Source of the DNA: Deinococcus aetherius | Lineage (GTDB): Bacteria; Deinococcota; Deinococci; Deinococcales; Deinococcaceae | Direction: 5' to 3' | DNA length: 64,000 nt | Assembly: GCF_025997855.1 (NCBI RefSeq) | Contig: NZ_AP026563.1 | Span: 172,001 to 236,000 of the forward strand | Translations under genes and position numbers: made by a program | The notes under the pieces: generated by a model | Databases searched by the model: none | What the model was told of the DNA's origin: nothing | Seen by the model: the letters and a program-made list of their open reading frames with translations, nothing else | In this document: positions 1 through 8,807 of the stretch, in pieces | Layout: each line of letters opens with the position of its first letter | Numbering within the stretch: position 1 is the first letter of the stretch

Positions 1-1065
1 CTGCGCTGCGGAAGGGGCATTCTCCTTCCTAGCCGCCCGGTCAAGGTCCGCCGCCAACATCGCAAAGGCACCTCTCGCCGCGTCGGTCCCGGCCCGGTCC
101 CCCAGCAGCGGGGCGAGGTCGTCGAAGGCCCCACCCGCCGCAGTCAGGAAGGTGCGGGCCTCGGTGATCTCCAGGTCGCGCTTCACTACGACCTGCCCGG
201 CATTCCCCGTCACGCCACGTCCGTACTCCACCGGCACGAGACGCAGGTAACGGAGCGCCTGGGAAGCGCGCCGGGCCCGCTCGCGCTCGCTGAGGGGCGC
301 GGCCCGGAAGCCGTTCATCAACCCCGTCACCTCTTTCAGGCTTCCCGGCAGGGCCGCGAAGGCTCGCCGCGCCGATTCCAGGGCCTTCTCCCCACGCTGC
401 TCCCGGTAGGCCGGGGCCAGGATCTCGAAGTAGCCGCGAGCCAGGGCCGTCTGCTCGGCGGCACGAATGCGGTAGCCCTGCGTCTGGGCATCCCTGAGCC
501 CGGTCAGGGCGTCCTTGAGGCGGGTCTGGTAGCCGTCGAGCAGATCGGCCCGCACGCCCAGCAGGGCGGCGTCCACCCCCGCCTGGCCCCGCGCCAGAGC
601 TTCCACCGCCTCGGTCGCGTCGGCGTTGAGGTGGGTGAAGCGGTTGGCGGGCCGGTACTCCCGCAAGGGCAGCCACCGGCGGGCCTCGGCCACGTCGTTC
701 TTCCGCACGGCGCTTTCCAGGGCGCGGTACGTCCCGCCCAGCAGCCCGGTCCAGGCCCGGGTGCGGGCGGCGGCAAAGCCGGGCTCATCGTCCTGCCCGG
801 CTGCCCGGACGGCGGCGTTCAGGTCAGCCGCAACCTGACGCGCGGCTCCCGGGTCCACCTTGCCCAGCTCGGGCGCGAGGTCACGCCCGAAGGTCGCCTG
901 AGCCTCCCGCGCGAGCGTAACCGCGTGCCCGGGATCGAGGATGAGTTCGACCTGCGCGTCGGCGAGCCGGGCCCGCAGCGTCTGCGCCGGGGCCGCGAGG
1001 TCCGCCGCACTCGCCACGCCGGTCACGGCGAGCAGCAGCGGGAGCACCCACCTCAGCCCCGTCAT
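1..1065 (-). CDS. FTR1-family iron permease, N-terminal part (runs off window)
   Basis: The minus frame is open from an ATG at 1065 to the window edge (355 codons). It starts with a signal peptide (MTGLRWVLPLLLAVTGVASA) followed by an all-helical, charged extracytoplasmic region with repeated E/R-rich segments such as EYRPANRFTHL and VEYGRGV. This resembles the long N-terminal domain found before the iron-permease membrane domain in many bacterial FTR1 proteins; that membrane part would lie outside the window. The ATG overlaps the stop of the upstream imelysin gene (ATGA), so the two are translationally coupled. FTR1 and EfeO/imelysin proteins commonly work together in ferric/ferrous iron uptake. 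The assignment rests on domain layout and partner; the REXXE ion-path motifs cannot be seen. Confidence 0.6.
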   Translation of the reverse strand, partial: MTGLRWVLPLLLAVTGVASAADLAAPAQTLRARLADAQVELILDPGHAVTLAREAQATFGRDLAPELGKVDPGAARQVAADLNAAVRAAGQDDEPGFAAARTRAWTGLLGGTYRALESAVRKNDVAEARRWLPLREYRPANRFTHLNADATEAVEALARGQAGVDAALLGVRADLLDGYQTRLKDALTGLRDAQTQGYRIRAAEQTALARGYFEILAPAYREQRGEKALESARRAFAALPGSLKEVTGLMNGFRAAPLSERERARRASQALRYLRLVPVEYGRGVTGNAGQVVVKRDLEITEARTFLTAAGGAFDDLAPLLGDRAGTDAARGAFAMLAADLDRAARKENAPSAAQ

Positions 1066-2072
1066 TGGCCGGCCACCTTGACCCCCAGCAGGGCCGCGGC
1101 CTGGGTCAGGGGACCGGCGATGGCCGTCGCCCGGTCCTGCGCCTCCCGCTGCACCAGCAGGGCCTGCTCGGGGGTGAAGCGCCGCTGCCGCTCGCGGTCG
1201 ATCAGCCGCTCGACATAGGCCCGCAACTCCGTCAGGCCGCCCCGCACCTGGGTGTCCAGGGCCACGTTCCTGCGGCGCACCTCAGGGCTCACGCCCGCGT
1301 AGATCACCTGCCAGGACCCGATGTTGTCGCGCAGGTCGTTCAGACGTGAGATGGCCGCGAACTCCTGCGTCTTGCTGGCCCCGCCGGTCACGAAGCGCGA
1401 GGCGCGCCAGACCTCCAGGAAGTCCTGGGTGGTGGGCACATTGGCGGTGAGGGTGCTGAACACGTAGCCCGTGCTGGGTTGCCACCCCCGCGCCGTCTGC
1501 CGGAGTTGCCCGACCACCCCGTGCAGGGCGTCCACCCCGCCCTTGAGCACGTTGGCGTCGGGCAGGGCGTTGCCGAGGCCGTCCTTCGCGCCCAGGTTCA
1601 CCTTCAGGGCGGTGTACCTGGGATCGAGGCTCCAAAGCGCGGCCTCCGTGAGGTTGAACAGCGCGCCGGGCCGCCGGAGCACGGTCCCGTTGGGGAGCTT
1701 GACGTCGTGGTCCACCCCCCCGTCGGTGCCGGGGTTGGCGGCGTCGATGATCAGGTCCAGGCGGTCGAAGGGGTCCTGTCCGGCGAAGAAGCCCTCAATT
1801 TGCTCGTAGCGGGGGCTGGCGTCGCGCCAGGCGGCGCGGGTACGCTCGACGGCGGCCTTGACCCCGGCGGGATTGCTCTTCCACAGCCGGGCATAGTCGA
1901 AATTGGCGCCCTTGGCAAGGGTGTAGTAGGCGTCAGAGGCCTGCGCGAGCCGGGCGGTGGAGGCACTCAGGGCGTCCAGGCGGCCGAGCAGGTGGGCCTT
2001 GGTGCCGCTCAGGTCGGCCGCCAACGCGGTCGGGGCGAGCAGCAGGGTCAGCAGCAGGGAGGCAGTGCGCAT
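1062..2072 (-). CDS. Imelysin / EfeO-like periplasmic iron-uptake protein
   Basis: 336 residues with a clear signal peptide (ends ALAA, about residue 19). The rest is helical and matches the imelysin/EfeO fold, including the FDRLDLIID and GGVDHD stretches near residues 100-122 and a C-terminal coiled region rich in R/E/Q. EfeO-type proteins deliver iron to an FTR1/EfeU permease at the outer face of the membrane, and the FTR1-like gene follows with a 4-bp overlap. The ATG at 2072 has a strong ribosome site (AAGGAG, 5 nt away). A promoter with a palindrome at its start point lies just upstream, fitting metal-responsive control. Family is fairly sure; the substrate is inferred from the partner. 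Confidence 0.8.
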   Translation of the reverse strand: MRTASLLLTLLLAPTALAADLSGTKAHLLGRLDALSASTARLAQASDAYYTLAKGANFDYARLWKSNPAGVKAAVERTRAAWRDASPRYEQIEGFFAGQDPFDRLDLIIDAANPGTDGGVDHDVKLPNGTVLRRPGALFNLTEAALWSLDPRYTALKVNLGAKDGLGNALPDANVLKGGVDALHGVVGQLRQTARGWQPSTGYVFSTLTANVPTTQDFLEVWRASRFVTGGASKTQEFAAISRLNDLRDNIGSWQVIYAGVSPEVRRRNVALDTQVRGGLTELRAYVERLIDRERQRRFTPEQALLVQREAQDRATAIAGPLTQAAALLGVKVAGQ

Positions 2073-2083
2073 GGTTCTCCTTC

Positions 2084-2108
2084 TAATCCGAGTGGATCAG
2101 TCGGATTA
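2084..2108. promoter_or_regulatory. Palindromic operator at start of iron-uptake operon
   Basis: Perfect 8-bp arms TAATCCGA and TCGGATTA are separated by 9 bp, with an inner TG/CA pair also symmetric. The site begins directly after the -10 box and ends next to the ribosome site of the imelysin gene, so a bound repressor would block transcription. A Fur- or DtxR-class regulator is likely from the gene content; the sequence is not a textbook box for either. Confidence 0.55.
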
Positions 2109-2137
2109 AAGGTAGGGCCGTCTGGGGCCGATGTCAA
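2109..2137 (-). promoter_or_regulatory. Promoter of imelysin-FTR1 operon
   Basis: On the minus strand, TTGACA (2132-2137) and TACCTT (2109-2114) are separated by exactly 17 bp. The start point would fall inside the palindrome at 2084-2108, about 30 nt before the imelysin ATG. Confidence 0.55.
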
Positions 2138-2287
2138 GAATCGCCGTGCTGGACGGCTTTCTTTTGCGAACTCTTCCTGATAAGAGCGGTCATGGGCTGA
2201 GGGACAGGGGAAGCGGCCCGAGACTATACAGGGTGGGCCAGCGGACCACCGCCTCCCCTTGCAGGCCTGGCCCATGACCCTCAAACG

Positions 2288-2773
2288 TCAAAGCAGGGCC
2301 TGAAGGCTCCGCAACAGTTCCCCCTCACTCAGCCGTCCCCGGTGGACGCCCCGGATGTTCCCCTCCCGGTCGATGAAGACGGTCGTGGGAAGAGGCCGGG
2401 CGCCGTACCGGCGGGCGATGGCCTGCCCCGGGTCAAGTCCCGTGAGAGTGCTGGAGGCGAACCCGGCGTCGTACCGTTCCAGTTCCGCGCGGGTCGCGTG
2501 CTCGTGCAGACTCACCACGGTCAGGCCGTGGCTCAGGTACTCGAACTGGTAGCCCCGCAGCAGGCGGTCGTTCTCGCGGCAGACGGCGCAGCCGAGGTCG
2601 CCGAACAGCACGATGACCACCTCGCCCCGCAGGTCACGCAATGACACGCGCTGGCCGCTCAGGTCCGTGACGGTGAAGTCCGGTGCCGGGCGGCGCGGGC
2701 TGCCCCCTCCGGCAACGGCCGACCAGGGCAGCGCCAGGGTGGCGAGGACGAGCAACAGGGCCGCACGCTTCAT
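2288..2773 (-). CDS. TlpA/redoxin-family thioredoxin-fold protein, exported
   Basis: 161 residues with an N-terminal signal peptide (to about residue 21) and a thioredoxin/AhpC-TSA fold. The active site is CAVC in the context FGDLGCAVCREND, and the cis-proline is in RPLPTTVFIDREG. Such proteins are periplasmic thiol-disulfide oxidoreductases. A close paralogue with the same architecture (CAPC) lies at 10528-11010. The ATG at 2773 follows a good ribosome site (AGGAGGAAGGC). The gene stands alone; its partner is unknown. Confidence 0.8.
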   Translation of the reverse strand: MKRAALLLVLATLALPWSAVAGGGSPRRPAPDFTVTDLSGQRVSLRDLRGEVVIVLFGDLGCAVCRENDRLLRGYQFEYLSHGLTVVSLHEHATRAELERYDAGFASSTLTGLDPGQAIARRYGARPLPTTVFIDREGNIRGVHRGRLSEGELLRSLQALL

Positions 2774-2866
2774 GCCTTCCTCCTGGGAACGGAACTCCGC
2801 CCAGCATACGCGCGCCGACTCCCGGCCAAGGCCCTGCCTGTGGCGAGTACTCTGGGCCGCCCCCGC

Positions 2867-3202
2867 TCACAGCACCAGGACGCCGGAGTGCTTGGCTTTC
2901 CCCTCGGGCTCGACGTGAATGGTCACGACCGCGCCCTCGACCTCCGCCTGTATCGCCTCCTCGATGCGGTCACAGATGGCATGAGCCTCGGCGACGCCGA
3001 GGCTGCCCGGCACGACGAGGTGGAACTCGACGAAGGTGGTGTGCCCGGTGAGCCGGGTCCGCAGGTCATGCACTTCCAGCGCGCCCTGCGCGTGATCGCC
3101 GATGATCCCCCGCAGCCGCGCGACCGTCTCGGCGGGGGCGGCCACGTCCATCAATCCCCCCACGCTGTCGCGGACCAGCCCCCAGCCCGACCACAGGACG
3201 TT
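2867..3202 (-). pseudogene. C-terminal remnant of a CDF (cation diffusion facilitator) transporter
   Basis: The reading frame encodes only the cytoplasmic dimerisation domain of a CDF exporter (HDLRTR...FVEFHLVVPG...AHAICDRIE...VTIHVEPEGKAKH). It aligns along its length with the C-terminus of the intact CDF at 33777-34664, including the same terminal HxGVLVL. Similarity starts abruptly at NVLWSGWGLVRDS near 3202; everything upstream, including all transmembrane segments, is missing. The join runs straight into a second remnant (MFS). An ATG at 3163 could still express the bare domain, but a decayed fragment is the simplest reading. Confidence 0.75.
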
Positions 3203-3850
3203 GGGGTCACACCAGCAGTCGCGCGGAAATGAACGCTAAGGGTGCCTCGCCTCCTGTCCGGCAGCGGGTTGAGCCCGCGCCACAGCCGCCGCCGCCACCA
3301 GCCACTCAACACCAATCCCCACAGCGCCGCCGTATAGCCGCCCGCCGCCGCGTACACCGCCCCCACCAGCAGTGGCGCCAGTGCTCCCACCACCGCCACG
3401 ATCAACGCCAGCACCCCATTGATGCTCCCGTAGCTCGCCGGGCCATACAGCTCTGCGATCAACCCCGCCCGGGACAAGGTGCTCGCCCCGTTGGACGCGC
3501 CGAACAAGGCCACGAACACCCACACGCCGGATGGCCCCGGCATTAGCAGGGCTGCGAACGCCAGCGCCAGCAGGCCGAACATCACCGCCGTCACAATGCT
3601 CAGCGACCAGCGCCCCAGGGCAGGCGCGAAGACCAGACGGCCCAGCAGTTGCAACGGCCCGATGGCCCCGACCATCAGGGCTACGAACCCCGCCGGGTAC
3701 CCGCGTTCGAGCAGCAGGGGCACCAGATGTGCCCCCACCGCCGCAGACGCGAACCGGGCCAGCGCGAACGCGCCTGACAGCCACCAGAAGGGCGCGCCCC
3801 TCAGCGCCGCCCGCGTGGTGACGCTTGCCTCTGGCACGCCCGGACCAGGT
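3203..3850 (-). pseudogene. C-terminal half of an MFS transporter (remnant)
   Basis: An open minus frame encodes six hydrophobic segments typical of the second half of an MFS exporter (FALARFASAAVGAHLVPLLL, then RLVFAPALGRW). There is no N-terminal half. The 5' side stops near 3850 where the divergent LysE/ArgO-like gene begins, and the 3' side merges into the CDF remnant near 3202. The frame stays open further upstream only as the antisense of the LysE-like gene. Both ends look like recombination joints. Confidence 0.65.
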
Positions 3851-3879
3851 GAGGGTCCTCCTCCATCCACCTCATTGGC

Positions 3880-4464
3880 GTGAGCGCCCTGAACGCCTTT
3901 ATCCTGCGGCAGGCCCTGCACCGCCACCACCCGCTGATCGCGGGGACAGCGGGGGTCCTGGCCGACGCGTTGTTCATCACGCTCGGCACCACCGGCCTCG
4001 GGACGCTGCTCACGCACCTTCCCCTGCTGACCCCGCTGGCGGCCTGGGGTGGGGCCGCCTTCCTGTTCTGGCACGGCTGGAAAGCGTTCCACGCTGCCCA
4101 CCACCCCAAAGTCATCGATGCTGATACCCCTCGTTGGGATGTGGGCGGTCCCCGCCAGGTGGCAGCCACGGCCCTGGGCCTGACCCTGCTCAACCCCCAC
4201 CCCTACGTAGATAGCGTGGTGTTGTTCGGCGCGCTCTCCGCACCCTTTCCGCCGCTGGGCCCGACCCTCTTCGCCCTCGGGGCGGTCCTGGCATCCCTCG
4301 GCTGGTACGGGCTGCTCGCGCTGGGCGGCGTCCGTCTCACGCCCCTGTTCCGTTCTCCGCGGGCCTGGCGGTGGCTGGACCTGCTGGTCGGGACCTTGAT
4401 GTGGGTTTTCGCCGCGCGCCTGGTGTGGGGGGCGCTGCACGGCGGGCTGCTGGAACACAAGTGA
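3880..4464 (+). CDS. LysE/ArgO-family amino-acid exporter, N-terminally truncated
   Basis: 194 residues, strongly hydrophobic, with the LysE/ArgO landmarks NAFILRQAL near the start, AAWGGAAFLFWHGWKAF and LLNPHPYVDSVVLFG. ArgO-type proteins export basic amino acids. Family members carry about 15-20 more residues (first half of TM1) before this point; here the frame begins at a GTG with no convincing ribosome site. The 5' end abuts the MFS remnant on the other strand, so this gene was probably cut at its start during the same rearrangement. It may be non-functional. Confidence 0.65.
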   Translation: MSALNAFILRQALHRHHPLIAGTAGVLADALFITLGTTGLGTLLTHLPLLTPLAAWGGAAFLFWHGWKAFHAAHHPKVIDADTPRWDVGGPRQVAATALGLTLLNPHPYVDSVVLFGALSAPFPPLGPTLFALGAVLASLGWYGLLALGGVRLTPLFRSPRAWRWLDLLVGTLMWVFAARLVWGALHGGLLEHK

Positions 4465-4509
4465 GGAGCCCGCGGTTGGTTCGTCGTCACATCTTTGTGA
4501 GGGTTCTCC

Positions 4510-4537
4510 TTGACTTATTTTTAGTCTTGCCTAAATA
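4510..4537 (+). promoter_or_regulatory. mntR promoter with DtxR/MntR-type operator
   Basis: TTGACT (4510-4515) and TAAATA (4532-4537) are 16 bp apart. The -10 ends 6 nt before the mntR ATG at 4544, giving a leaderless mRNA. An inverted repeat TTTAG-N6-CTAAA (4520-4535) fills the spacer and overlaps the -10, in the style of DtxR/MntR operators. This predicts autoregulation of mntR-mntH. Confidence 0.7.
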
Positions 4538-4543
4538 TGATTT

Positions 4544-5212
4544 ATGACTGGACGAACCCTGTCGCATGCGACAGAAGACTATCTCAAGCAGCTTTACCTG
4601 CTGGGCCAGAGTGGCAGCGTGAGCACGCAGGCTCTGGCCGACGCCCTGCACGTCACCCCTGCCAGCACAACCGGGATGCTGCGCAAGCTCACCGAACTCG
4701 GCCTGGTGGACCACGCGGCCTACCGTGGCGCCAGCTTAACCCCGGCCGGGGAGAAGGTCGCGCTGGAGGTGGTGCGCCACCACCGGCTGCTGGAGCTGTA
4801 CCTGCATCGCGCGCTGGGCTACCCCCTTGACGAGGTGCACGACGAGGCCGAGCGCCTGGAGCATGTAATCAGCGAGGCCTTCGAGGCCCGCATCGCCGCC
4901 TGGCTGGGCGACCCGACCTTCGACCCGCACGGGGACCCGATCCCGGGCCTGAACGGGGAACTGCCTGCCCTCGACGAGCGGCCTCTGGGGAGCCTGGGGG
5001 TGGGCGAGCAGGCCCAGGTCACCCGGGTGCCCGAGCAGCCGGAGGTGCTGCGCGCGCTGATGGAGGCGGGCCTGACTCCCGGGGCGGAGGTGCGGGTGGT
5101 ACACCGTGACCCGGCCCTGAGCATCCTGACGCTGGAGGTCGGTGGGAGGCCGCTGGCCCTCTCCCTGACCGTCGCCTCACAGGTGCGGGTCTCCGAGGGG
5201 GTAATGGCGTGA
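4544..5212 (+). CDS. mntR: MntR/DtxR-family metal-dependent repressor
   Basis: 222 residues. An N-terminal winged helix ([13 protein letters not shown], then [23 protein letters not shown]) is followed by the metal-binding/dimerisation region with [11 protein letters not shown] and [13 protein letters not shown], and a C-terminal SH3/FeoA-like domain (from about residue 145). DtxR-family proteins bind DNA when loaded with Mn or Fe and repress uptake genes. It overlaps mntH by 4 bp, and its own promoter carries a DtxR-type box. The ATG at 4544 fits the leaderless promoter. Confidence 0.92.
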   Translation: MTGRTLSHATEDYLKQLYLLGQSGSVSTQALADALHVTPASTTGMLRKLTELGLVDHAAYRGASLTPAGEKVALEVVRHHRLLELYLHRALGYPLDEVHDEAERLEHVISEAFEARIAAWLGDPTFDPHGDPIPGLNGELPALDERPLGSLGVGEQAQVTRVPEQPEVLRALMEAGLTPGAEVRVVHRDPALSILTLEVGGRPLALSLTVASQVRVSEGVMA

Positions 5213-6492
5213 GCCGCGCCACGCCCAGCTTCGACGAGCGCATGAACGCCCGGGCGGCGGCCGTCCTGGAACGGACCTCCAATCGCCGGGGGCTCGGCCG
5301 GGTGCTGCCCTTCCTGGGCCCGGCCTTTGTCGCGTCGGTCGCCTACATGGACCCCGGGAACTTCGCCACCAACATTCAGGGTGGCGCGCAGTTCGGCTAC
5401 CTGCTCCTCTGGGTGGTGCTGGGCGCCAGCCTGATGGCGATGTTGATCCAGACGCTTTCCTCCAAGCTCGGCATCGTGACGGGGAAGAACCTGCCCGAGC
5501 ACGTCCGCGAACAGTGGCCCCGGCCAGTGGTGTGGCTGTACTGGGTGCAGGCCGAGATCGTGGCGATGGCGACCGACCTCGCCGAGTTCCTGGGCGCGTC
5601 GCTGGCCTTTGCCCTGCTGTTCAACCTCCCGCTGTTGTGGGGCGCGACCATCACCGGCGTCATCACCTTCTCGATCCTGGCCCTGCAAAACCGGGGCTTC
5701 CGGCCCATCGAGATCGCCATCAGCGCCTTCGTGGGCGTGATCGCGCTGGCGTACCTGGTTCAGGTCATGCTCAGCCGTCCCGGGCTGGAGGCGCTGGGCG
5801 GCTTCGTGCCGCGCTTCGAGGGGCCGGAGAGCCTGTACCTGGCGGTGGGCATCATCGGCGCGACCGTGATGCCGCACGTGATCTACCTGCACAGCGCGCT
5901 GACCCAGGGGCGCATCCCGGCGGGGACCGAGTATCAGAAACGGCGGCTGGTCCGGTACAACCTGCTCGACGTGGTGCTCGCCATGACGATCGCCGCATTG
6001 ATCAACATGAGCATGCTGGCTTCGGCGGCGGCGGCCTTTCACTTTACCGGCAAGTCGGACGTGGCGGACCTGACGGTGGCGTACCAGACGCTGACGCCCC
6101 TGCTGGGTGGGGCGGCGGCCGTGGCGTTCGCGCTGGCGTTGCTGGCCTCTGGACTGTCCAGTTCGACGGTGGGTACGATGGCCGGACAGGTGGTGATGCA
6201 GGGCTTCGTGGGGTTCCGCATCCCACTGCTGGTCCGGCGACTGATCACCATGCTGCCCGCCTTCGCGGTGATCCTGGCGGGGCTGAACCCGACCTCGACC
6301 CTGATTCTCTCGCAGGTGTTGCTGTCCTTCGGTATTCCCTTCGCGCTGGTGCCGCTCCTGATCTTCACCGCCCGGCGCGACATCATGGGGGGGCTGGTCA
6401 ACACCCGGCTCGTCACGGTGGCGGGGTGGGTGATCGCGGCGCTGATCATCGGCCTGAACGTGTATCTGCTGGCCCAGACGTTCCTGGGGTAG
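5209..6492 (+). CDS. mntH: NRAMP-family manganese/divalent-metal transporter MntH
   Basis: 427 residues with eleven or so transmembrane segments. The NRAMP metal-site motif DPGNF (in [10 protein letters not shown], about residue 47) and the second signature [15 protein letters not shown] (about residue 220) are intact. NRAMP/MntH proteins import Mn(II) with protons across the inner membrane; Mn accumulation is central to radiation resistance in Deinococcus. The GTG start overlaps the mntR stop (GTGA), so translation is coupled. Confidence 0.95.
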   Translation: MSRATPSFDERMNARAAAVLERTSNRRGLGRVLPFLGPAFVASVAYMDPGNFATNIQGGAQFGYLLLWVVLGASLMAMLIQTLSSKLGIVTGKNLPEHVREQWPRPVVWLYWVQAEIVAMATDLAEFLGASLAFALLFNLPLLWGATITGVITFSILALQNRGFRPIEIAISAFVGVIALAYLVQVMLSRPGLEALGGFVPRFEGPESLYLAVGIIGATVMPHVIYLHSALTQGRIPAGTEYQKRRLVRYNLLDVVLAMTIAALINMSMLASAAAAFHFTGKSDVADLTVAYQTLTPLLGGAAAVAFALALLASGLSSSTVGTMAGQVVMQGFVGFRIPLLVRRLITMLPAFAVILAGLNPTSTLILSQVLLSFGIPFALVPLLIFTARRDIMGGLVNTRLVTVAGWVIAALIIGLNVYLLAQTFLG

Positions 6493-6530
6493 CGCGGGCC
6501 CCCCGTTCCGCCCCGTGCAGGAGGTGCGGT

Positions 6531-6830
6531 ATGCCGCTGGAATTCGTGGCCGCTCCCGTCCTGGCGAGCGCCGGGCTCGCCCTCTTCCATCACTTCGAGG
6601 AGGGCACCCGCCTTTCCCGTCGCCTGGCGAAGTGGGCCGTCTACTTCGCGGGGGTGGGGCTGACGACGCGCACGGTCGGCCGCCCGTGGTCGCTCGTCTG
6701 GACCTTCAGTCCCTTTGCTCTGGGCACGATCTTCCATCTGGGCTGGTGCGCCCGGCACGGTATCCACCCGCTCACGGCCGAGCCCCGGGAACGCTACCGC
6801 GAGTTGCGCGGCTGGTCGGGGCCGTCCTGA
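6531..6830 (+). CDS. Small membrane protein of unknown function
   Basis: 99 residues starting at an ATG with a strong ribosome site (AGGAGG). Two or three hydrophobic segments are visible, with a His/Glu cluster HHFEEG near residue 20. It follows mntH after 38 bp on the same strand and may be the last gene of the manganese operon. I do not recognise the family. Confidence 0.6.
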   Translation: MPLEFVAAPVLASAGLALFHHFEEGTRLSRRLAKWAVYFAGVGLTTRTVGRPWSLVWTFSPFALGTIFHLGWCARHGIHPLTAEPRERYRELRGWSGPS

Positions 6831-7095
6831 CGCCCCGCAGGGGGCACCGGACGTGCCCGTGGGGGCCAGCCGCCCCCGGTCTTCGCGGAGTTCAGGTGCG
6901 GGCCTGGACCGCACGGTGCCCCCCTGACCTCCCGGGGCTGGGGGGCTGACCGCCACCGCCACCTGGGGGAAGCCCGCGCTCCGTTCTGGGGCCCGGGGCT
7001 TCGCACGCTTCCGCCGTTCTGGGGGCTCACCCAGGCGCGTTCGTCTGTCCGCCCGAGGGGAAACGGCCCCACGGTGGATGCCGTAGCGTACGGGC
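6831..7095. other. Intergenic, GC-rich, no gene seen
   Basis: No frame has convincing codon usage. There are several short GC-rich inverted repeats and a repeated CCGTTCTGGGG, but no clear terminator. Confidence 0.4.
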
Positions 7096-8303
7096 ATGGA
7101 GCCCCCTGGGGTGTGGACCCGCGTGCGGGCCTTGACCCGTGGTGAACGGGACGCCGAGACGCTGTACGCCTACCGTCGGGTGGGCGCGCAGGTCCACCCG
7201 CTGCTTGACGCCGCCGAATGTCGCCGCTTCGACCTCACCCTCAGCGGCACGAGTCCCTTCGCGGTCAAGCGCCACGTCGGCCTCGAACTCGCCTGCGCCT
7301 GAAACGCGTTCGCCCTGCAAACCCTGGCCCACAAGATGCTGGAGGCGGACGGGGCCATTGACCCGGGTACGGTGGGCTTCGTGCCGCCCGTGACCTTCGA
7401 TCAGGTGAACGCCTACTACACCGAGGTCGGGCGCTGGCTGGGCTACGCGAGCGAGGCGGGGCACGACCCGGACTTCGAACTGCCCGCCAGGACGTTGCCC
7501 GCTAAACTCCCGAAGTGGTCCCCGGTGGAACCCTGCCCGAGGCCGCACCTCGCCGCGATGATCGCGACCCTGGACGCCCTGCGCCTGCACGCTGAGGCCG
7601 CGGTGCACCACCTGGAGAAGGCCACGCCCGAGGCCGACGCCCCGAAGCTGGCCCGGTTGCGCGGCCAATTCGAGGGGGCGCTGTCCAAGGCGAACCTCGT
7701 CTCGGGCATGTACCGGCCGGGCGCGTCGCTGGCCCTGCACGAGCAGGTCGAGGAGCACGCCAAAGGGGCCATCGAGGGGCTGTACCGGGCGGGGCAGCTC
7801 ATCAGCTATCTCGCGCTGCTGACCGAGGGTGGGCGCAGCGTCTCCCCCGCAAGGCGAAGGGCAAGACCCCCCTTCTCCGTACGCCCCTGCCCGGGGAGCC
7901 GGGGTTTGACCGTTGGGCGATGACCGACCCGAACAGTGCCCAGGCTCTGCGGGGCGACCCGAAGGCTGGGCGGGTGATCGACGAGATGTGGGCGCTCGAC
8001 CCCGACCCGGCGGCGAGCGTGGCGCTGTGGAACGAGAATCGCCGCGCCGTGGAGACGGGCGGCGCGGTGGTGGCGAAGAACGCGCAAGGGCAACCCCTGG
8101 GCTTTTACTTCTGCACGCCGTACTGCGCTATTTACGAGGCGAGGCGGCCGCTGGTGATCGGGGGTACGCCCACCGGTCAGGAACAGCGCTTCACCTTCGA
8201 GCGGGCTGCCGAAGGGGTTTGCCTCGGGTATCCCTACAAACGGGAGAGCGTGGTCGGGAACTTTCAGACCGGGGCGGACATCGACTACTGCGGTCCCGAC
8301 TAG
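7096..8303 (+). pseudogene. Hypothetical protein gene broken by a TGA stop and a frameshift
   Basis: Three open segments form one ancestral protein of about 400 residues. The first (7096-7299) ends at an in-frame TGA (7300-7302) inside LELACA*NAFALQTL; the same frame continues to about 7830. There a one-base deletion moves the reading frame to a segment that ends at 8303. Codon usage is typical of the genome in all three parts, so the damage is recent or the sequence has errors. The C-terminal part has several cysteines (FYFCTPYCAIYEA) and a terminal DIDYCGPD. I do not recognise the family. Confidence 0.65.
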
Positions 8304-8385
8304 CCCCCGCCCCACGACGAACAAGGCAGGCGACACCTCGGCCACAACCCTATCCAGTCCACCCCACGACCCCCTGTAGATGAAA

Positions 8386-8415
8386 AAAGGAGGTGAAATG
8401 GAATCCCTGTGGTAG
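8386..8415 (+). other. Five-codon upstream ORF with near-perfect Shine-Dalgarno
   Basis: A near-ideal ribosome site (AAAGGAGGTGA, 8386-8396) precedes ATG GAA TCC CTG TGG TAG (8398-8415), encoding MESLW. It lies 20 nt before the antitoxin start. It could be a translational control leader for the toxin-antitoxin operon, or chance. Confidence 0.35.
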
Positions 8416-8435
8416 GGTGGACTCGGGAGGCGCTG

Positions 8436-8807
8436 ATGACCCCCGAAGGATTGACCGCCCACTTGCTCACGGACGCCCGTGACCCGCGCAGCGGCAAGCT
8501 GGACGCCCGGCGGGTAGCGGGCACCTTCGGCCTGACGATGCGCGAACTCGCCCAGGCGTTGGAGCGCGACCCCAGTGGGCTGAGCAAGCACCCGACCAGC
8601 GATTCGCTCCAGGAACCGCTGCACGAGTTGGAGGAGATCGGGCTGCATCTCAAGGAGGTGTTCGGGGACCTGGGGGTGGGGCGCATGTGGCTGCGCGCTC
8701 CTAACCCGGTGCTGGGGGGCCGGGCGCCGCTCTCGTACCTGCTGGAACGGCGGCCGGTGGCCGTGCAGCGCCTGTTGCTGCTGGCGGAGACGGGCATGCC
8801 GACCTGA
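8436..8807 (+). CDS. Xre/MbcA/ParS-type antitoxin
   Basis: 123 residues from the ATG at 8436, which has GGGAGG 5 nt upstream. An N-terminal helix-turn-helix-like region (RRVAGTFGLTMRELAQALERD) is followed by the toxin-binding domain of the MbcA/ParS/Xre class, with the typical end MWLRAPNPVLGGRAPLSYLL. These antitoxins neutralise RES-domain toxins and repress their own operon. The stop overlaps the toxin start (TGATG). Confidence 0.85.
   Translation: MTPEGLTAHLLTDARDPRSGKLDARRVAGTFGLTMRELAQALERDPSGLSKHPTSDSLQEPLHELEEIGLHLKEVFGDLGVGRMWLRAPNPVLGGRAPLSYLLERRPVAVQRLLLLAETGMPT

Noticed and set aside
4819..6042. 407-codon open frame antisense to mntR-mntH
   Set aside because: Shadow frame rich in His/Arg/Gln; both plus-strand genes are intact and well recognised.
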